Shown: piece by piece, positions 22,199 through 34,202 of the stretch | Position numbering within the stretch: position 1 is the stretch's first letter | Layout of the letters: the number at the start of each line of letters is the position of its first letter | From: Avena insularis | Lineage: Eukaryota; Streptophyta; Magnoliopsida; Poales; Poaceae | Assembly: GCA_023614405.1 (NCBI GenBank) | Contig: CM042688.1 | Location: 377,195,331-377,259,330 of the forward strand | Length of the DNA stretch: 64,000 nt | Direction of reading: 5' to 3' | The notes under the pieces: generated by a model | The model's database searches: none | Told to the model about the DNA's origin: nothing | Seen by the model: only the letters and a program-made list of their open reading frames with translations | Translations under genes and position numbers: made by a program

Positions 22199-22824
22199 CT
22201 TGGAAATTATAGCATACCCAACGTGTAATTTCCATAAACCTTGGCCTTACACACAAAGTAATAATAAAGATCTTACCACGATGCACATGATAGTGATCAA
22301 ATGCAAGAACCATATCATTTCAGTTTATGCATATGTTGTTTGCATCTTATATTGCTTATTTCGCGTTTTAGTAGCATTGTAAGATGATTCCTCATTTAGA
22401 TATCAAGATAAAATGAGTTCTTCCTTAAGTATGCACCATTAAGAAAGTTCGTTGTTTCAACACATCATGTGATGATCGGGTGTTTTTGACTCTACACTTT
22501 CATACAACGGGTGTAAGACGGTTTTACACACGAGTACTAACATTCTTACTTGGCGAGCCTAGCATGTACAGACATGGCCTCAGAACACGGACCGAAAGGT
22601 TAAGCATGAGTTATATGGTAGATATGATGCCCATATAGATGCTCTCCTTTGAAGCTACACCGACTCACGTGATGATCAGACTTGGTGTAGTGGATTTGGT
22701 TCATGTAATCACCAAAAAGACACGAGCGATGTTGTTTTTGAGTGGGAGTTCATTCATAATTTGGATTAGTTGAACTCGATATATCATAAACTTATTCTAA
22801 ATAAACTTTACAAATTCTGTTCTG
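22199..22824 (+). other. K1 leader, second part
   Basis: Resumes after the R2 target duplication and runs to the gag ATG. No coding frame of note. It ends TAAATAAACTTTACAAATTCTG before ATGGCACC, as expected for this copia group. Confidence 0.55.
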
Positions 22825-23640
22825 ATGGCACCACCTGCTTTTAAGTTCAATGTGTTCATGGAGAAAGAGAAACTTGTGACGAATGGTAGCAACTTTACCA
22901 ACCGGGCCCTGAATCTAAGGATTCCCCTCACTGCTGCACAAAGGCAATATGTGCTAGAATCACCGCTAGGCCCCCCACCAGCTCCTGATGTCCATGATGA
23001 AGAAAATAATGTCTATTTGACTCATCACGAGGAACACAATTTAGTTCATTGGTGCATACTATATGGGATAGAGCCAGAACTTCAAAAGTGTTTAGAAAAT
23101 GGCACTGCCTTTGATACCATGGGTGAATTGAAAATAATTTTCGATACCCATGCTGCCGTAGAGACTTATGATGCTTCTGACAAGTTATTTAGCTGCATGA
23201 TGGAAGAGAACAGCTCCGTTAGTGATCATGTACTCAAAATGTCTAGGTACGCCGATAAGCTTGTGTCCTTGGGAATAACTATTCCCATTGACTTAGGCAT
23301 ACATCATGTTCTCCAATCTCCACCACCTAGCTACAAGAGATTCATTATGAACTATAACATGCAAGGCATGAAGAAGTCTCTCCCCGAGCTTCTGTCAATG
23401 CTTAAGACTGAGGAAGTGGAGATCAGGAAAGAGCATCAAGTGTTGATGATCAATAAGACCACCGGTTTCAAGCAAGACAAGAAGGGTAAACAGAAAGGGA
23501 AGAAGGACGGCAAATCAGTTGCTGCACCTGAAAAGAAATCTCGAGCTGGCCCTAAGTCTGATACCGAGTGCTATTATTGCAAGGGGACTGGTCATTAGAA
23601 GCACAACTGCCCCAAGTATTTGGCGGACAAGAAGGCCTGC
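22825..23640 (+). pseudogene. K1 gag (copia), stop inside the zinc knuckle
   Basis: Begins MAPPAFKFN. A UBN2-type capsid region spans about residues 30-215, with the landmarks NLVHWCILYGIEPELQ, HAAVETYDASDKLF and SVSDHVLKM. A lysine-rich stretch (about 23485-23545) and the knuckle CYYCKGTGH follow. A TAG (23596-23598) stands right after the histidine, and the last cysteine (HNCPK) lies beyond it. Gag forms the particle that packages element RNA. The start is the first ATG after the leader and matches the family. Confidence 0.8.
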
Positions 23641-24700
23641 AAGGCAAACAAAGGTATATGTTGTATACATGTTATTGATGTGTACTTGAGTAGTACTCAT
23701 AGTAGCACCTGGGTATTTGATACTGGATCGACTGCTAATATATGTAACTCCAATCAGGGGCTACAGAACAAGCGACAGCTAGCAAGGGATGAGGTCACGA
23801 TGCGTGTCAGCAATGGATCAAGAGTTGATGTGATTGTCGTTGGAATGTTGCCTCTCCATTTGCCGTTGGGATTAGTTATAAATAGGAATATTTGTTATTT
23901 GATGCCTACACTAAGCATGAACATTGTATCTAGATCGTGTTTATTGCAAAGTGGTTATTCGTTTAAATCTGAAAAAATGGTTGTTCAATTTATATGAATA
24001 ATATCTTTTATGGTCATGCACCCGTGACGAATGGTTTATTTCTGTTGAATCTCAATAATACTGATACGCATATTCATAATGTTGATGCTAAACGGATTAA
24101 ACTCGATAATGATATATCTGCATATTTGTGGCACTGCCGTCTAGGTCATATTGGCGTAAAACGCATGAAGAAACTCCATTCTGATGGACTTTTGGAATCA
24201 CTTGATTTTGAATCATTTGATACATGTGAGCCATGCCTTATGGGAAAGATGACTAGAACCCCGTTTTCCGGTACAATGGAGCGGGCGACAGATTCATTGG
24301 AAATCATACATACTGATGTATGTGGTCCAATGGGTGTATCGGCGTGTGGTGGATATTGTTATTTTGTTACTTTCACGGATGATTTGAGTAGATATGGATA
24401 TATCTATTTGATGAAACACAAGTCTGAAACCTTTGAAAAGTTCAAGGAATTTTAGAGTGAAGTGGAAAATCAAATGTAATAGAAAGATTACATTTCAGTG
24501 GTTCGACCGTGGAGGTGAGTATCTAAGTTACGAGTTTAGCGCACACATGAGAGAGCGTGGAATAGTTTCAAAACTCATGCCTGCCGGAACACCACAGCGT
24601 AATGGTGTATCGGAGCATCGTAATCATACCTTATTGGATATGGTTCGATCTATGATGTCTCTGACTGACTTGCCATTTCATTTTGGGGTTATGCACTAGA
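23641..24700 (+). pseudogene. K1 protease and integrase, frameshifted
   Basis: The aspartic protease motif FDTGSTANIC (Asp codon 23719-23721) follows gag. The frame shifts near 23990 into the integrase zinc-binding part (WHCRLGHIG ... CEPCLMGK), then the catalytic core with HTDVCGPM, TFTDDLSRYGYIYL and, after a second shift near 24450, DRGGEYLS and NGVSEHRNHTLLDMVRSMMS. The three acidic catalytic positions are still readable. Two shifts and stop codons make it inactive. Confidence 0.78.
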
Positions 24701-26331
24701 AACCGCTGCATTCACTTTAAATCGGACACCATCTAAATCCGTTGAAAAGACACCGTAAGACTTGTGGTTTGGGAACAAACCTAAGCTATCATTTCTTAAA
24801 GTTTGGGGATGCAATGTTTATGTGAAGAAACTTTAGCCTGATAAACTCGAATGCAAAGCGGAAACATGTGTCTTCATAGGATACCCTAAAGAAACCATTG
24901 GGTATTCCTTCTATCACAGATCCGAGGGCAAGGTTTTTGTTGCCAAGAATGGATCCTTTTTAGAGAAAGAGTTTCTCGCGAAAGGTGTGAGTAGTCAAAA
25001 GGTAGAACTCGAAGAGGTTATTGAACCTTCTCTTCATGAAACGGTGAGTGGCGGAGCACCAAAAATTGTTCTGGAGTTGAATTCACCGAATGAAGAAGGA
25101 ACTAATGATAAAGATCATGAAACTCCGAAAGAGGACACTATCGAACCTCGTAGGTCAAGAAGGACACGAGCAGCTCCTGAACTGTATGAAGAAGCGATAT
25201 GAAGAAGCGATGATGAGCCCAGATTCCAAGAAATGGCTAGAAGCCATGAAATCCGAGATGGGATCCATGTATGAAAACTAGGTTTGGATCTTCGTGGACT
25301 TACCTCACGACCGAAAGGCCGTTGAGAATAAATGGATTTTCAAGAAGAAAATTGATGCTGATTGTAATGTGACCATCTATAAAGCTCAACTTGTCGCAAA
25401 GGGGTTTCGAAAAATTCAAGGAGTTGACTACAATGAGACATTCTGTCCCGTAGAGATGCTAAAGTCGGTTAGGATTATGTTAGCAATTGCTGCATATTTC
25501 GATTATGAAATATGGTAGATGGATGTCAAAACTACGTTCCTCAATGGTAATATTGAAGAAGAGTTGTATATGGTACAACCAAAGGGTTTTGTCGATCCTA
25601 AGGATGTTGTTAAGGTATGCAAGCTTCAGTGATCCATCTATGGACTGAAGCAAGCATCCCGGAGTTGGAATCTCCGCTTTGATGAGGTGATCAAAGAGTT
25701 TGGATTTGTCCAAACTTATGGAGAAGTTTGTATTTACAAGAAAGTGAGTAGGAGCAATGTGGCATTTATAATATTATATATGGATGACATATTATTGATT
25801 GGAAATGATATAGATCTTTTAAACAGTGTTAGAAGTTATCTAAACAACAAATTTTTGATGAAGGACCTTGGTGAAGCATCATACATATTAGGCATTAAGA
25901 TCTATAGAGATAGATCAAGATGCCTAATTGGGCTATCACCCAGTACATACCTTGATAAGATTTTAAAGAAGTTTAAAATGGACGGAAGTTAGAAGGGGTT
26001 CTTACATATGTTGCAAGGCAAGACATTGAGTAAGACTCAAATTTCGGCTACGGCGGAAGAAAGAGAGATAATGGATAAGATCCCCTATGCTTCAGCCATG
26101 GGCTCTATAATGTATGTTGTGCTATGTACAAGGCCGGATGTGGCACATGCTATTAGTTTGACTAGTAGGTACCAATCTGATCCAGGTTAGGAACACGGGA
26201 TAGCGGTCAAGAATATCCTTAAATACTTAAGAAGAACTAAGGAAATGTTTCTTGTATACGGAGGTGAAGAAGAGCTGGTCGCTAAGTGTTATGCCGACAC
26301 TAGCTTTGACACCGATCCAAATGACTCTAAG
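24701..26331 (+). pseudogene. K1 integrase tail, RT and RNase H (3' cut)
   Basis: The integrase tail region is broken by several stops. A 13-bp tandem duplication (25185-25197 and 25198-25210) shifts the frame just before RT. RT shows ENKWIFKKK, KAQLVAKGF, MDVKTTFLNG and the catalytic YMDD (25777-25788). Stop codons stand near 25516, 25630 and 25990. RNase H begins at KCYADTSF and stops at DPNDSK, where G-A interrupts it. The rest of the protein is outside the window. Confidence 0.8.
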
Positions 26332-27599
26332 TGTAACATCTCAAAAATATTAAATAATATTATTAATATCCAATCATCCAAAATTAGGGTTAACAAAAGC
26401 TTTTTAATATTAATCACTATATGAATGCATGTGTGTTTGACAATGATGTATGAATGCTTGTTATGCCATGTTTGATTGTTATAGATGATAAGGATTAGCT
26501 TGAGGATCAAAACAATATCATCTAGGCCAAATACAAACAAAATCAAATCAAAAGAAAATCAAATATTAAGGCATATGATCTAATGGTCATTTTTGCCAAA
26601 GTTAACAACTATCCCACTTTCGGCATCTCTATTAAAGGATTTCAAACAGAAGCAATTCTATTTGTTTTCTCCCATTGCTATACCAAGTGAAAATAAACAC
26701 AAGTGCACTCTACAAACTTACAGAAATATTTGCAAATCCTTTTGAAGGACATTTCAAAATTGAATCTAGTGTAGACATCAAGATGGCCATTTTTCAAAAA
26801 CCAACCAAACCTTATCCACTTGACAAATCCTAGCAACGAGAGACACTCAAGCATGTGACCAACACACCCACCAAAAAGAATTTGAAAATTCAAATGTTTA
26901 GTTCATGCGGCAATTTAATCAAACACTTAGCAGGCACAGTACAAGTCTACCAACTATCTACTGTTTTGATCAATCTAGTGCTCACCTTTGTACTCAATTC
27001 AGCCTCAATTACTCACCCACGATCACCCTCAGTACTAGCCTGTGCAGCTAGCACCGCTCACTCGACCATATGACTAGTACAAGCCCGTATCCGAGCGTGC
27101 CATGCCGGTCAAGCATGGACACGGCGCCACACGTCGTACCACCCTCTACCATGACCACTAGGAGATATGCGTGACCTCACCACACCCCTCAGTCCATGCC
27201 TCGACCAACGGCAAGCAGTGGATAAGCCAGCATTCGCGCGCCCATTTATCTCTCTGCTGTGCCGAGTGGACGCCAGAGCGTCGAGCCTTCTTCGCGCACC
27301 CACGCTGCACCTTGCTCTCTCCTTGCGTAAATGCACTCGCCACATCACCAACAACCTCCTAGACACGACCGTTCGATGCCACGCGCCCCATGACCACCGT
27401 ACGCCATGACGAACACCCATGGTACCCGCACAGAGCACAAACACCCCCGACCGATTAAGACCGCGCCTCGCCGTGCCACTATGCGCATGACGATCACCGC
27501 AGACCACCGCATCGACCTATGCCCACAACCATGCCAATAGCCCCTGTAGCAACGTCGCTGACGAGCCTGAGCCATGCCACAATGCTCCCTCACCAGGGG

Positions 27600-27606
27600 T
27601 ATAAAT
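27600..27606 (+). promoter_or_regulatory. TATA box of G-A 5' LTR
   Basis: TATAAAT in CAGGGGTATAAATAGACCCCTCC, in the GC-rich block. The partner LTR has the same box at 50816-50823. Confidence 0.65.
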
Positions 27607-27629
27607 AGACCCCTCCCTTCCTCCATTTG

Positions 27630-27845
27630 CACACCACTCGACCCACCTCTCTCCCAGAACCCCCTTTGACCCTTCCCTGGAGCAAGGCGAGCACCACATC
27701 ACCGGAATTTTGCCGGAGCCTGCCGCTTCTATGGATGAACACAGCCGGAGATTAGAGTCACCCCAGGAGCTGCCGCGACCACCATTCGACTCGCTGTCGT
27801 CTACCAGCTCGTTCGCCCCCATCACCGGACCTAGCTGGAGCTCTG
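27630..27845 (+). other. Candidate exon 1 in G-A 5' LTR with donor
   Basis: From about 30 bp after the TATA box to the donor CTCTG|GTAAGC at 27846. The sequence up to the donor is comparable among LTRs of G-A, G-B and G-C (CCGGAATTT..., GGAGCTGCC..., TGGAGC...), then similarity falls. The 5' copy has an in-frame ATG at 27731, but this ATG is missing in the other LTRs, so the exon is probably untranslated leader. Confidence 0.4.
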
Positions 27846-28718
27846 GTAAGCCCCCAGCAACCCCCACCGTAGTGCTAGGGTTAGAATCTCGCACGCCCAG
27901 TGTGACGGAGACGATGACTCTCAGCCGTCGATCACACTCCAATCGTGCGGCCTAGATTAGTTGATATCGTTTTGCTTAGACAAAGCTGCTAACGCGTGGG
28001 ACCAGCCTGAGAGCAGCCTGCTGCGCGCGTGCTGTGCAGTTGGGCCAGCCCATTAGCATTCCCGTGCTTTTCCCACGATTCAAATATAGATTTTTCATTT
28101 AATTCAAAACCCTATTCTGTAGTAACTTTAAAATTGAATTAAAAGAGATTTACTTAACCAAATTACACTATTCCAATTTTGTTAGAAAGGTATTGAAAAT
28201 ATATACACACTCCCGTTGGAATCAAAGAGATTGAAATTTCTCCAACTTCAAATATTTTTATAAAATCAACCATAAATGCTTTTGAGTTGATTACAACTCT
28301 CAAAAATCATATTTGCCATGCTCTATATGAATATGTAAAAAGATTTAGTTTTACATTTAGTAATCATGGACTAGTATTAAAAGAATGCTATCTATGCATT
28401 TCTAATCATGTTAATATTATTAAATAGTAATATTCAACTTTGTAATATATGCCAACCTCTTTAAATCACATTCCCAAGTATTAGAATATGTGGTGAGGAC
28501 ATGTGTCAACAAGATCCCATATTTTAATTGGAGAATATTAAATCCTAAGTATTTTTCAATGAGTAGAAATTGCATTTCCAAAATAAGATAAATAAGAATA
28601 TGTCAATATTTCATGTGATGATTGAGATGATGCTAGATCATCTAGTGTGAGCCCTTGTGTGCTAAATAGAAGTAGCTAAGTATTGTTTGGTGATTATGTA
28701 CCTCATATTTACTTATAG

Positions 28719-28796
28719 ACACTAGTACCGACCCGAGGTACGAGGAGGAGGAGTACTACTACGAAGAAGAGAACTTTAACAACTACACCAACCAAG
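28719..28796 (+). other. Exon-like block E2, G-A 5' LTR (78 bp)
   Basis: Follows TTTACTTATAG and is followed by the GC-type donor AAG|GCAAGC. Read after two leading bases it encodes TSTDPRYEEEEYYYEEENFN and six further residues, leaving one base at the end. The length is a multiple of three and there are no stops. The same block is present in every long LTR of this window. Confidence 0.5.
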
Positions 28797-29829
28797 GCAA
28801 GCCATCCACCCAAGCTAACCTATGCAAGATGCATTATGGATGCTTGGTTATGCAACCTTGATTATACTAATCCCAAGTTTTACTTGCAAGCTTTATTCTT
28901 TTACCTTTACCAAAGTTTCTTAAATAGTTAATGAATTGTGATTAGTGGAAAATGAAATAGATGCTCTCAAGAGCATAGAACTAAGCTTGGGTAGTTACAC
29001 CTGATTAGCACCCCTTAATAGTGATACCCTCATTGATAGTGGCTAGTGCTAAACTAAAATTGATCACTTTAGATGGGAACACTTGGAGAAAATGATTATG
29101 AAAACCTTGGAATGATGAGTCATTCTATTGAAATGTTTTAACATGTGTTATGGCACTGGTTTGAAGATGATACTGACTGAGGCATGTGCCTTGACTTTGA
29201 TAAAAACTGATGGTTGGGTTCGGATGTGATACCATTCCAACTTTACCGTACAACCACAATACCTGAGTTGGGTAGGGCTTAACTGGAAGTTTATATGTCT
29301 TAGTATGGGTTCCCTCGCGGAAAGAGGTGAAGCCGAGGGTACCTCGTGAAAATGAATGTCCACCTATACAGTTCCCGGGATGGCAGATGTCCATGGCTGG
29401 GAGGCCAAACTCATAGGGGAGGTGCCTATACTAGGGTGTGTAATTGAAAGGTTAGGATTGATTATCCGCATACCAAGTATGATGATTCGGGGTTATCCCT
29501 GACGGATGTATCGAATTTTGTGGAGAAAGTGTACCACCTCTACAGAGTGTCAAACTATTCGAATTGCCGCGTCCGCGGTTATGGACAGTTGGAGTGGCCA
29601 TACTGTTCCATTGTCAGATGTTTTCAAAATGACTTGGGAGTTGAACTATGACTTTGACTTGACCACACTGGTTGTGGAAATTAAAACTAGTTTCCCACTT
29701 GAGTAATCTAGAAAACTAAACTAGGCCCTTACTACTAAGTACTTCTGAAATAAAATTGGCTTGTTGCAAACAAGACTAGAGCTTAGGATTCCTACTAGAA
29801 CTGTCTTACTTACATCAGTGATAGTTTGT

Positions 29830-29933
29830 GAGTACTTTAAGAGTACTCATGGCTTTGTCCTTGGCTATTCCCATGGTCAAACTATGAAGAGTACTATCCG
29901 GAGGACGGACAATAGGAGGTCTACGATAACTAG
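29830..29933 (+). other. Hairpin and terminal exon-like block E3, G-A 5' LTR
   Basis: GAGTACT-ttaag-AGTACTC (29830-29848) forms a perfect 7-bp stem. The block at 29881-29933 reads YEEYYPEDGQ, has an internal TAG (29913-29915), then EVYDN and the conserved terminal TAG. The acceptor AG found in G-B is AA here, so this copy is decayed. Confidence 0.4.
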
Positions 29934-31315
29934 GATCATCTCCCATCGTCAGCATTGCCTGTGGCAACGAAGATGGAGTCTACTACGTTTATTTCTGCTG
30001 CTTTGATGTGTATTAAGACTTGATCATGATATGAACTATTTGTAAGACTATTATGGTTTGTAATGGATGATGTACTGTGCTACCAATTCTGTTATTATAA
30101 CATCCCAAAACTTTAATCCAAGCTTATCAAGATCCAAATCATCAAAATTAGGGTTAACAAAAACTTTTCTGAAGTAAAAATGAAAGCATTCATGTGTATG
30201 TGCATTTGAATTAGGATTTGATTTGAATTGCCATGGTTCTGTGATTCTTTGGTTGTAAAATGTTTCTTAGGTGAAATAAACATCATCTACATCATTCCCA
30301 AACTTTTCCCAAAGAAAATCAAATAAAAAACAATTAATAAGGAGGAATGGTCATTTTGGCCATTTTAATCAACAACCCTACTTTGAGTGTTCCTAGCACT
30401 CACTTCTCAACAGAAATAATTCTAGGTATTTACACCCCTTGATAGTACACATAATGAGGTACCAAGGCCCACTTTGTGATCTGCAAAAATCTTTCAAATG
30501 CTAATTTTAAATGACAGTTTAAAATTGAATCTATTTCATATGGGAAGATCCCACTTTTTCAAAAACCACTCAAACAAGCTAAATTTTCAAAACCCAAGCA
30601 CCTACAGAGTCTCAAGCTTCTATCTAGCAAACCCACCAAAAATCTTTTCAAAATTCCAAAGTTTATTTCTTGCGGCCATTTAATCAAACAGTTTTGAATA
30701 GGGTTTTGCCCCCATTTGATCCCCATTTAATCTTTTGGTCCCCTCTTGATCTAACCACACCATTAGCACCCATCCCCTACCCCCTACTGGCAAAGCCATG
30801 CCATGCCGAGCCACCCCTCGTCGGCCAACTATGCACTCGCCCTAGCAGACCACTTCCCTCTCTCTCGCCATGTCTAGGAGGTAGCCAGGACCTCACCGCC
30901 ACCCTCTGTCCCTTGCCCAAGCCAAGCGCAGCAGTGGACCACCGAGGAGAGCCCGCGCCCAGTGTCACCAAGCCATGCCGAGCACGCGCTAGAGCACCGC
31001 ACCCGGCACGCATGCACAGACCGCCGCTCGACCGCAGCACGCGCCTACCGCTCCGCCACGACCCAGGGAACACGATGGACACGCCCGTTCGCCGCCCAAC
31101 GCACCACAGCCACCGCTCACCATGGACACCGCCGCCTCTGCCGCTTAGAGCGCCAGCTCGCCCCGACCACATACTACCGCCCCTATGCCTCATTGAGTTC
31201 CTAGAGCACCACCAGGAGACCGCCTGTTGATCGCCACCCTCAGCTATGCCTCTAGCCGGCCGTAGCCATGTCGCCACCGTCGCCTGCCCTTCCCGCTCGG
31301 TCTCACCGTTGGGCC

Positions 31316-31322
31316 TATAAAA
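31316..31322 (+). promoter_or_regulatory. TATA box of G-B 5' LTR
   Basis: TATAAAA in GGGCCTATAAAAGGAGGG. The same box is in the 3' LTR at 41040-41046. A donor-like CCCTG|GTACAC lies about 240 bp downstream (31563). Confidence 0.65.
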
Positions 31323-32472
31323 GGAGGGCACCCCCAGCCATTTGAAGCACACCACTCCACTCCCCTCACCTCGTTGACCGTCTCACACCTCTAGCCGGAG
31401 CAAGGGGAGCAGCAGCTCACCGGAATTTCACCGGAGCAGGCCGCCTCTAGAGGAGAAGGGCGCCGCTGATTGCAACCACCCCCGGAGCTGCCTCGACCGT
31501 CCCTGAGCTCGCCATCGACCACCAGTTCGTTTGCCCGCCTCGCCGTCATCGCTGGAGCCCTGGTACACCCCCTACACACCCCACCGAGCCGCTAGGGTTC
31601 GAGCTCGCCGGTGACCTGTTCGTCGTCGACGACGATCCCCAGCCGTAGATCCCAGTTTGAATCTAACGACCCACAGCGTGCGTACCGTTTCACGTGTTAA
31701 GAACCACTGACAAGCGGGACCCCCCTGTCTGCTGAGCCCCGTGCCGCGGAGTGCCACTGGGCCAGCCCATGTTCGTTCCCGCGCTAGCCCAGCCGTTCAA
31801 ATTTGGAATTTTCTTTTTAATTTAAATCTTAGTTCTGTCCCTTAGTTTCAAAATCAATTCGGAGAGTTTGACAAATCCAAATTGCATGAAACCAATTTTT
31901 CCTGAAAGGTATTGAAATGATCTATCCAAACCCGTTGGATTTAATTCAATTAGCGTTATAGATCTCTCCTAGTAAAAATAATAAAACAGAAGCATTTGCA
32001 TCTTGCAACATTTTTATAAAATCAACCAAGATAGGTTTTGAGTTGATTCCAACTCTCAAAAATCACATTTCATCATATCTATCCAAATATGTAATAATAT
32101 TAAGGTTTACATGGAGTGACTTTGGACTAGTACCAAAATAATGCTATATAGGCATTTCTAGTCACTTTAAATCATTAAATAATGAACTTAAACCAAAGTA
32201 ATTAGGACCCAACCTTTAAATCTCATTCCCACATGTTAGAATATGTGGTGATGACATGTGTCCACATGATTCCATATTTTAAGTGGTGAATATTAAATCT
32301 TAGTAAATTTTTCAATGAGTAGAAATTACTTTTCTAAAATAAAAAGGAGGAAACTATTGAATAAAACTTGTGATGCTTGTGATGATAATAGATCATCAAT
32401 TGTGTGCCATAGAGTACTAAGTAAACTAGTTAAGTATTGTTTGGTGATTGTGTACTCCGTATGTATTTATAG

Positions 32473-32553
32473 AAGATAGTACCGACCAAGCTTACGAGGA
32501 GGAGGAGTTCTACCAAGAAGAAGAAGAAAACTTCAACCACTGCACCAACCAAG
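32473..32553 (+). other. Exon-like block E2, G-B 5' LTR (81 bp)
   Basis: Bounded by TGTATTTATAG and AAG|GCAAGC. After two bases it encodes STDQAYEEEEFYQEEEENFN and more, with one base left over. The 3' LTR copy differs in this stretch by the synonymous change TAC/TAT. Confidence 0.5.
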
Positions 32554-33618
32554 GCAAGCTATTGTAGTGAACTGGAATTAAGCTAGTTAACTTGATCCAA
32601 GATGCTATAAGCATGCTTGAGTCATACCACTTGACTATTAGTTACCCCAAGTCTTCTTTACAAGTTTTACCTCCCTTAGTTTACACAAAGTCCCTTACTT
32701 GTATTGAAGGTAGCATAAAAAGTATAAAACTTTACCAATTTAGCTAAGCTTTAGATGTCATTCTATGGCATGAGATTGAACCCATCATCTTTCCACTTTA
32801 GTGAACACTTTTAACTTAGTAGTTTAGAGTAGATAAAAACTTGAGTCACTTTAGATGGGAATACTTGGTGAAAATGAATTATGAAAACCTTGGAATGATG
32901 AGTCATTCTATTGAGATGTTTTGACATGTGTTGAGAAACACAAATGGTTTATGATGATGAAAATGTTGAGGCATGAGCCTTAGCCCTTTTATAAAACTGA
33001 TGGTTGGATTCGGATGCGATACCATTCAAAATTTACCGTACAACCACACTACCTGAATTGGGTAAGGCTTAGATGGAAATTTATATGCATTAGTATTAGT
33101 TCCCTCGTGGGAGAGGTTTGAGCTGAGGCTACCTCTCAATGTTGTCCACCTATGCAGTGCCCAAGATGACTGATGGTCATGGTTGGGAGGCCATGCTCAT
33201 AGGAGAGGTGCTTATACTAGGGTGTGTAAAGGGAAGGTTATGTTTGATTGTCTGCATACTAAGTATGATGATTCAGGGTTATCCCTGACAGATGTATCGA
33301 ATCTTGTGGTGAAAGTGTACCACATCTGTAGAGTGTCAAACTATTCGAATAGCCGCGTCCGCGGTTATGGGCAATTGGAATGGCCATACTGTTTTGTTGT
33401 CAGATGTTTTCCAAATAACTTGAAGTGCATGATGAATCTTGACTTGACCACAACAGGGTTGTGTTTATGATACTAGCTTCCCAACTTAAGTGATTCTAGA
33501 ACTGTACATCATCTTTCTTTGCTTCTGAACTCAGCTTAGGTTTCAAACTTAACTTTATAGTTAAACTTAGATTTAGCACTTTAACTTAGCCCTATACTAC
33601 TTGTTAGTGGTAGTTTAC

Positions 33619-33723
33619 GAGTACTTAAAGAGTACTCATGGGTTTTGTCCCTGCCTATTCTCATGGCCAGACTATGAAGGAGACTATCAAGATGATGGCC
33701 AACAGGACGGCTATGATAACTAG
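33619..33723 (+). other. Hairpin and terminal exon-like block E3, G-B 5' LTR
   Basis: The hairpin GAGTACT-taaag-AGTACTC (33619-33637) precedes a pyrimidine-rich stretch and the acceptor CATGGCCAG (ends 33670). The block 33671-33723 has two phase bases, then YEGDYQDDGQQDGYDN and TAG. The phase fits E2. Plant-type 3'-end sequence (TTTGTAATGGATGATGTACTG) follows about 130 bp later. Confidence 0.5.
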
Positions 33724-33977
33724 GACTATCTGCCTTCGTCAGCATTGCCTATGCCCCTGAAGATGGACCCCACCGCTATGCTTATCTTTTATTTCCATAG
33801 CTTGTTGTATTTAGACTGGATCATGAGATCCTTATTTGTGTAAGACCTTATGTATGGTTTGTAATGGATGATGTACTGTGATATCGAATCCATTATGTCT
33901 CGCAAAAATGGTAATCCTGGGATTGCGAGGTATGGCTTAACGGGCATCTAGGATTAAAAATCCGGGTGTTGACAAGT

Positions 33978-33990
33978 TGGTATCAGAGCC
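33978..33990 (+). other. G-B primer binding site (tRNA-iMet)
   Basis: TGGTATCAGAGCC, three bases after the LTR end, an exact match to the common plant initiator-Met site. Confidence 0.85.
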
Positions 33991-34202
33991 ATCCTGACCA
34001 TAGGAGACTCTAGTTAGAATGGACGTCCGAATAAAAACTTAGTTTCAAAACCAAAGTGAGTATTTACGAAAAACTATATCCTCTCTTATCCTTGGGAATT
34101 CTTCTTTCTCCAAAATTCATGTTCCTCAAAATTCTTACATTACTACTTAAAATTTGACACACTTGATCACTTCACTAATTTCCTCATCCTTAATTCTTGT
34201 AG

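Larger units (their letters stand above)
14847..26331 (+). mobile_element. K1: Ty1-copia element, BARE/Angela-like, 3' end not seen
   Basis: A 5' LTR, an initiator-Met primer site and decayed gag, protease, integrase and RT-RNase H occur in the copia order (integrase before RT). The element is cut by R2 in the leader (16889-22193) and ends abruptly in RNase H at 26331, where G-A inserted; its 3' LTR is outside the window. The LTR phrase GAGGCAATAATAAAGTTGTTATTAT and the leader ending just before ATGGCACCACC are characteristic of the BARE/Angela group. Many stop codons and shifts make it inactive, and it is the oldest element of the nest. Confidence 0.82.
26332..30095 (+). repeat. G-A 5' LTR, left piece
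   Basis: AT-rich first 700 bp, GC-rich promoter block (27060-27960), then AT-rich sequence with conserved exon-like blocks and the motif CCGCGTCCGCGG (29567-29578). It ends at GTTAT (30091-30095), the G-B target site. The total LTR would be about 3.84 kb, several times longer than usual. Confidence 0.85.
30096..33974 (+). repeat. G-B 5' LTR
   Basis: 3879 bp, ending CCGGGTGTTGACA. GC-rich promoter block about 30680-31800, conserved motif CCGCGTCCGCGG at 33353-33364. It lacks about 40 bp present in the 3' LTR (near 40376-40415), joined here at CAAACAG|TTTTGAA. Frames of up to 192 residues in the GC-rich block read through promoter sequence and are not taken as genes. Confidence 0.9.

Noticed and set aside
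27731..27845. ATG frame in candidate exon 1 that is phase-compatible with E2
   Set aside because: Tempting as the start of the LTR gene, but the ATG and the frame are absent from the partner LTR and from G-B, G-C and G-D, so I treat exon 1 as untranslated.
27109..27942. Minus-strand frames of 132 and 141 residues in the G-A LTR
   Set aside because: Shadow of GC-rich U3; not kept in the partner LTR at 50273-51024.
30670..31355. Long GC-rich frames on both strands (186 and 192 residues)
   Set aside because: They lie in the promoter block of the G-B LTR and recur in the other LTR only because the LTRs are near-identical. Codon content is proline/arginine-rich as expected from GC bias, and TATA and donor signals overlap them.
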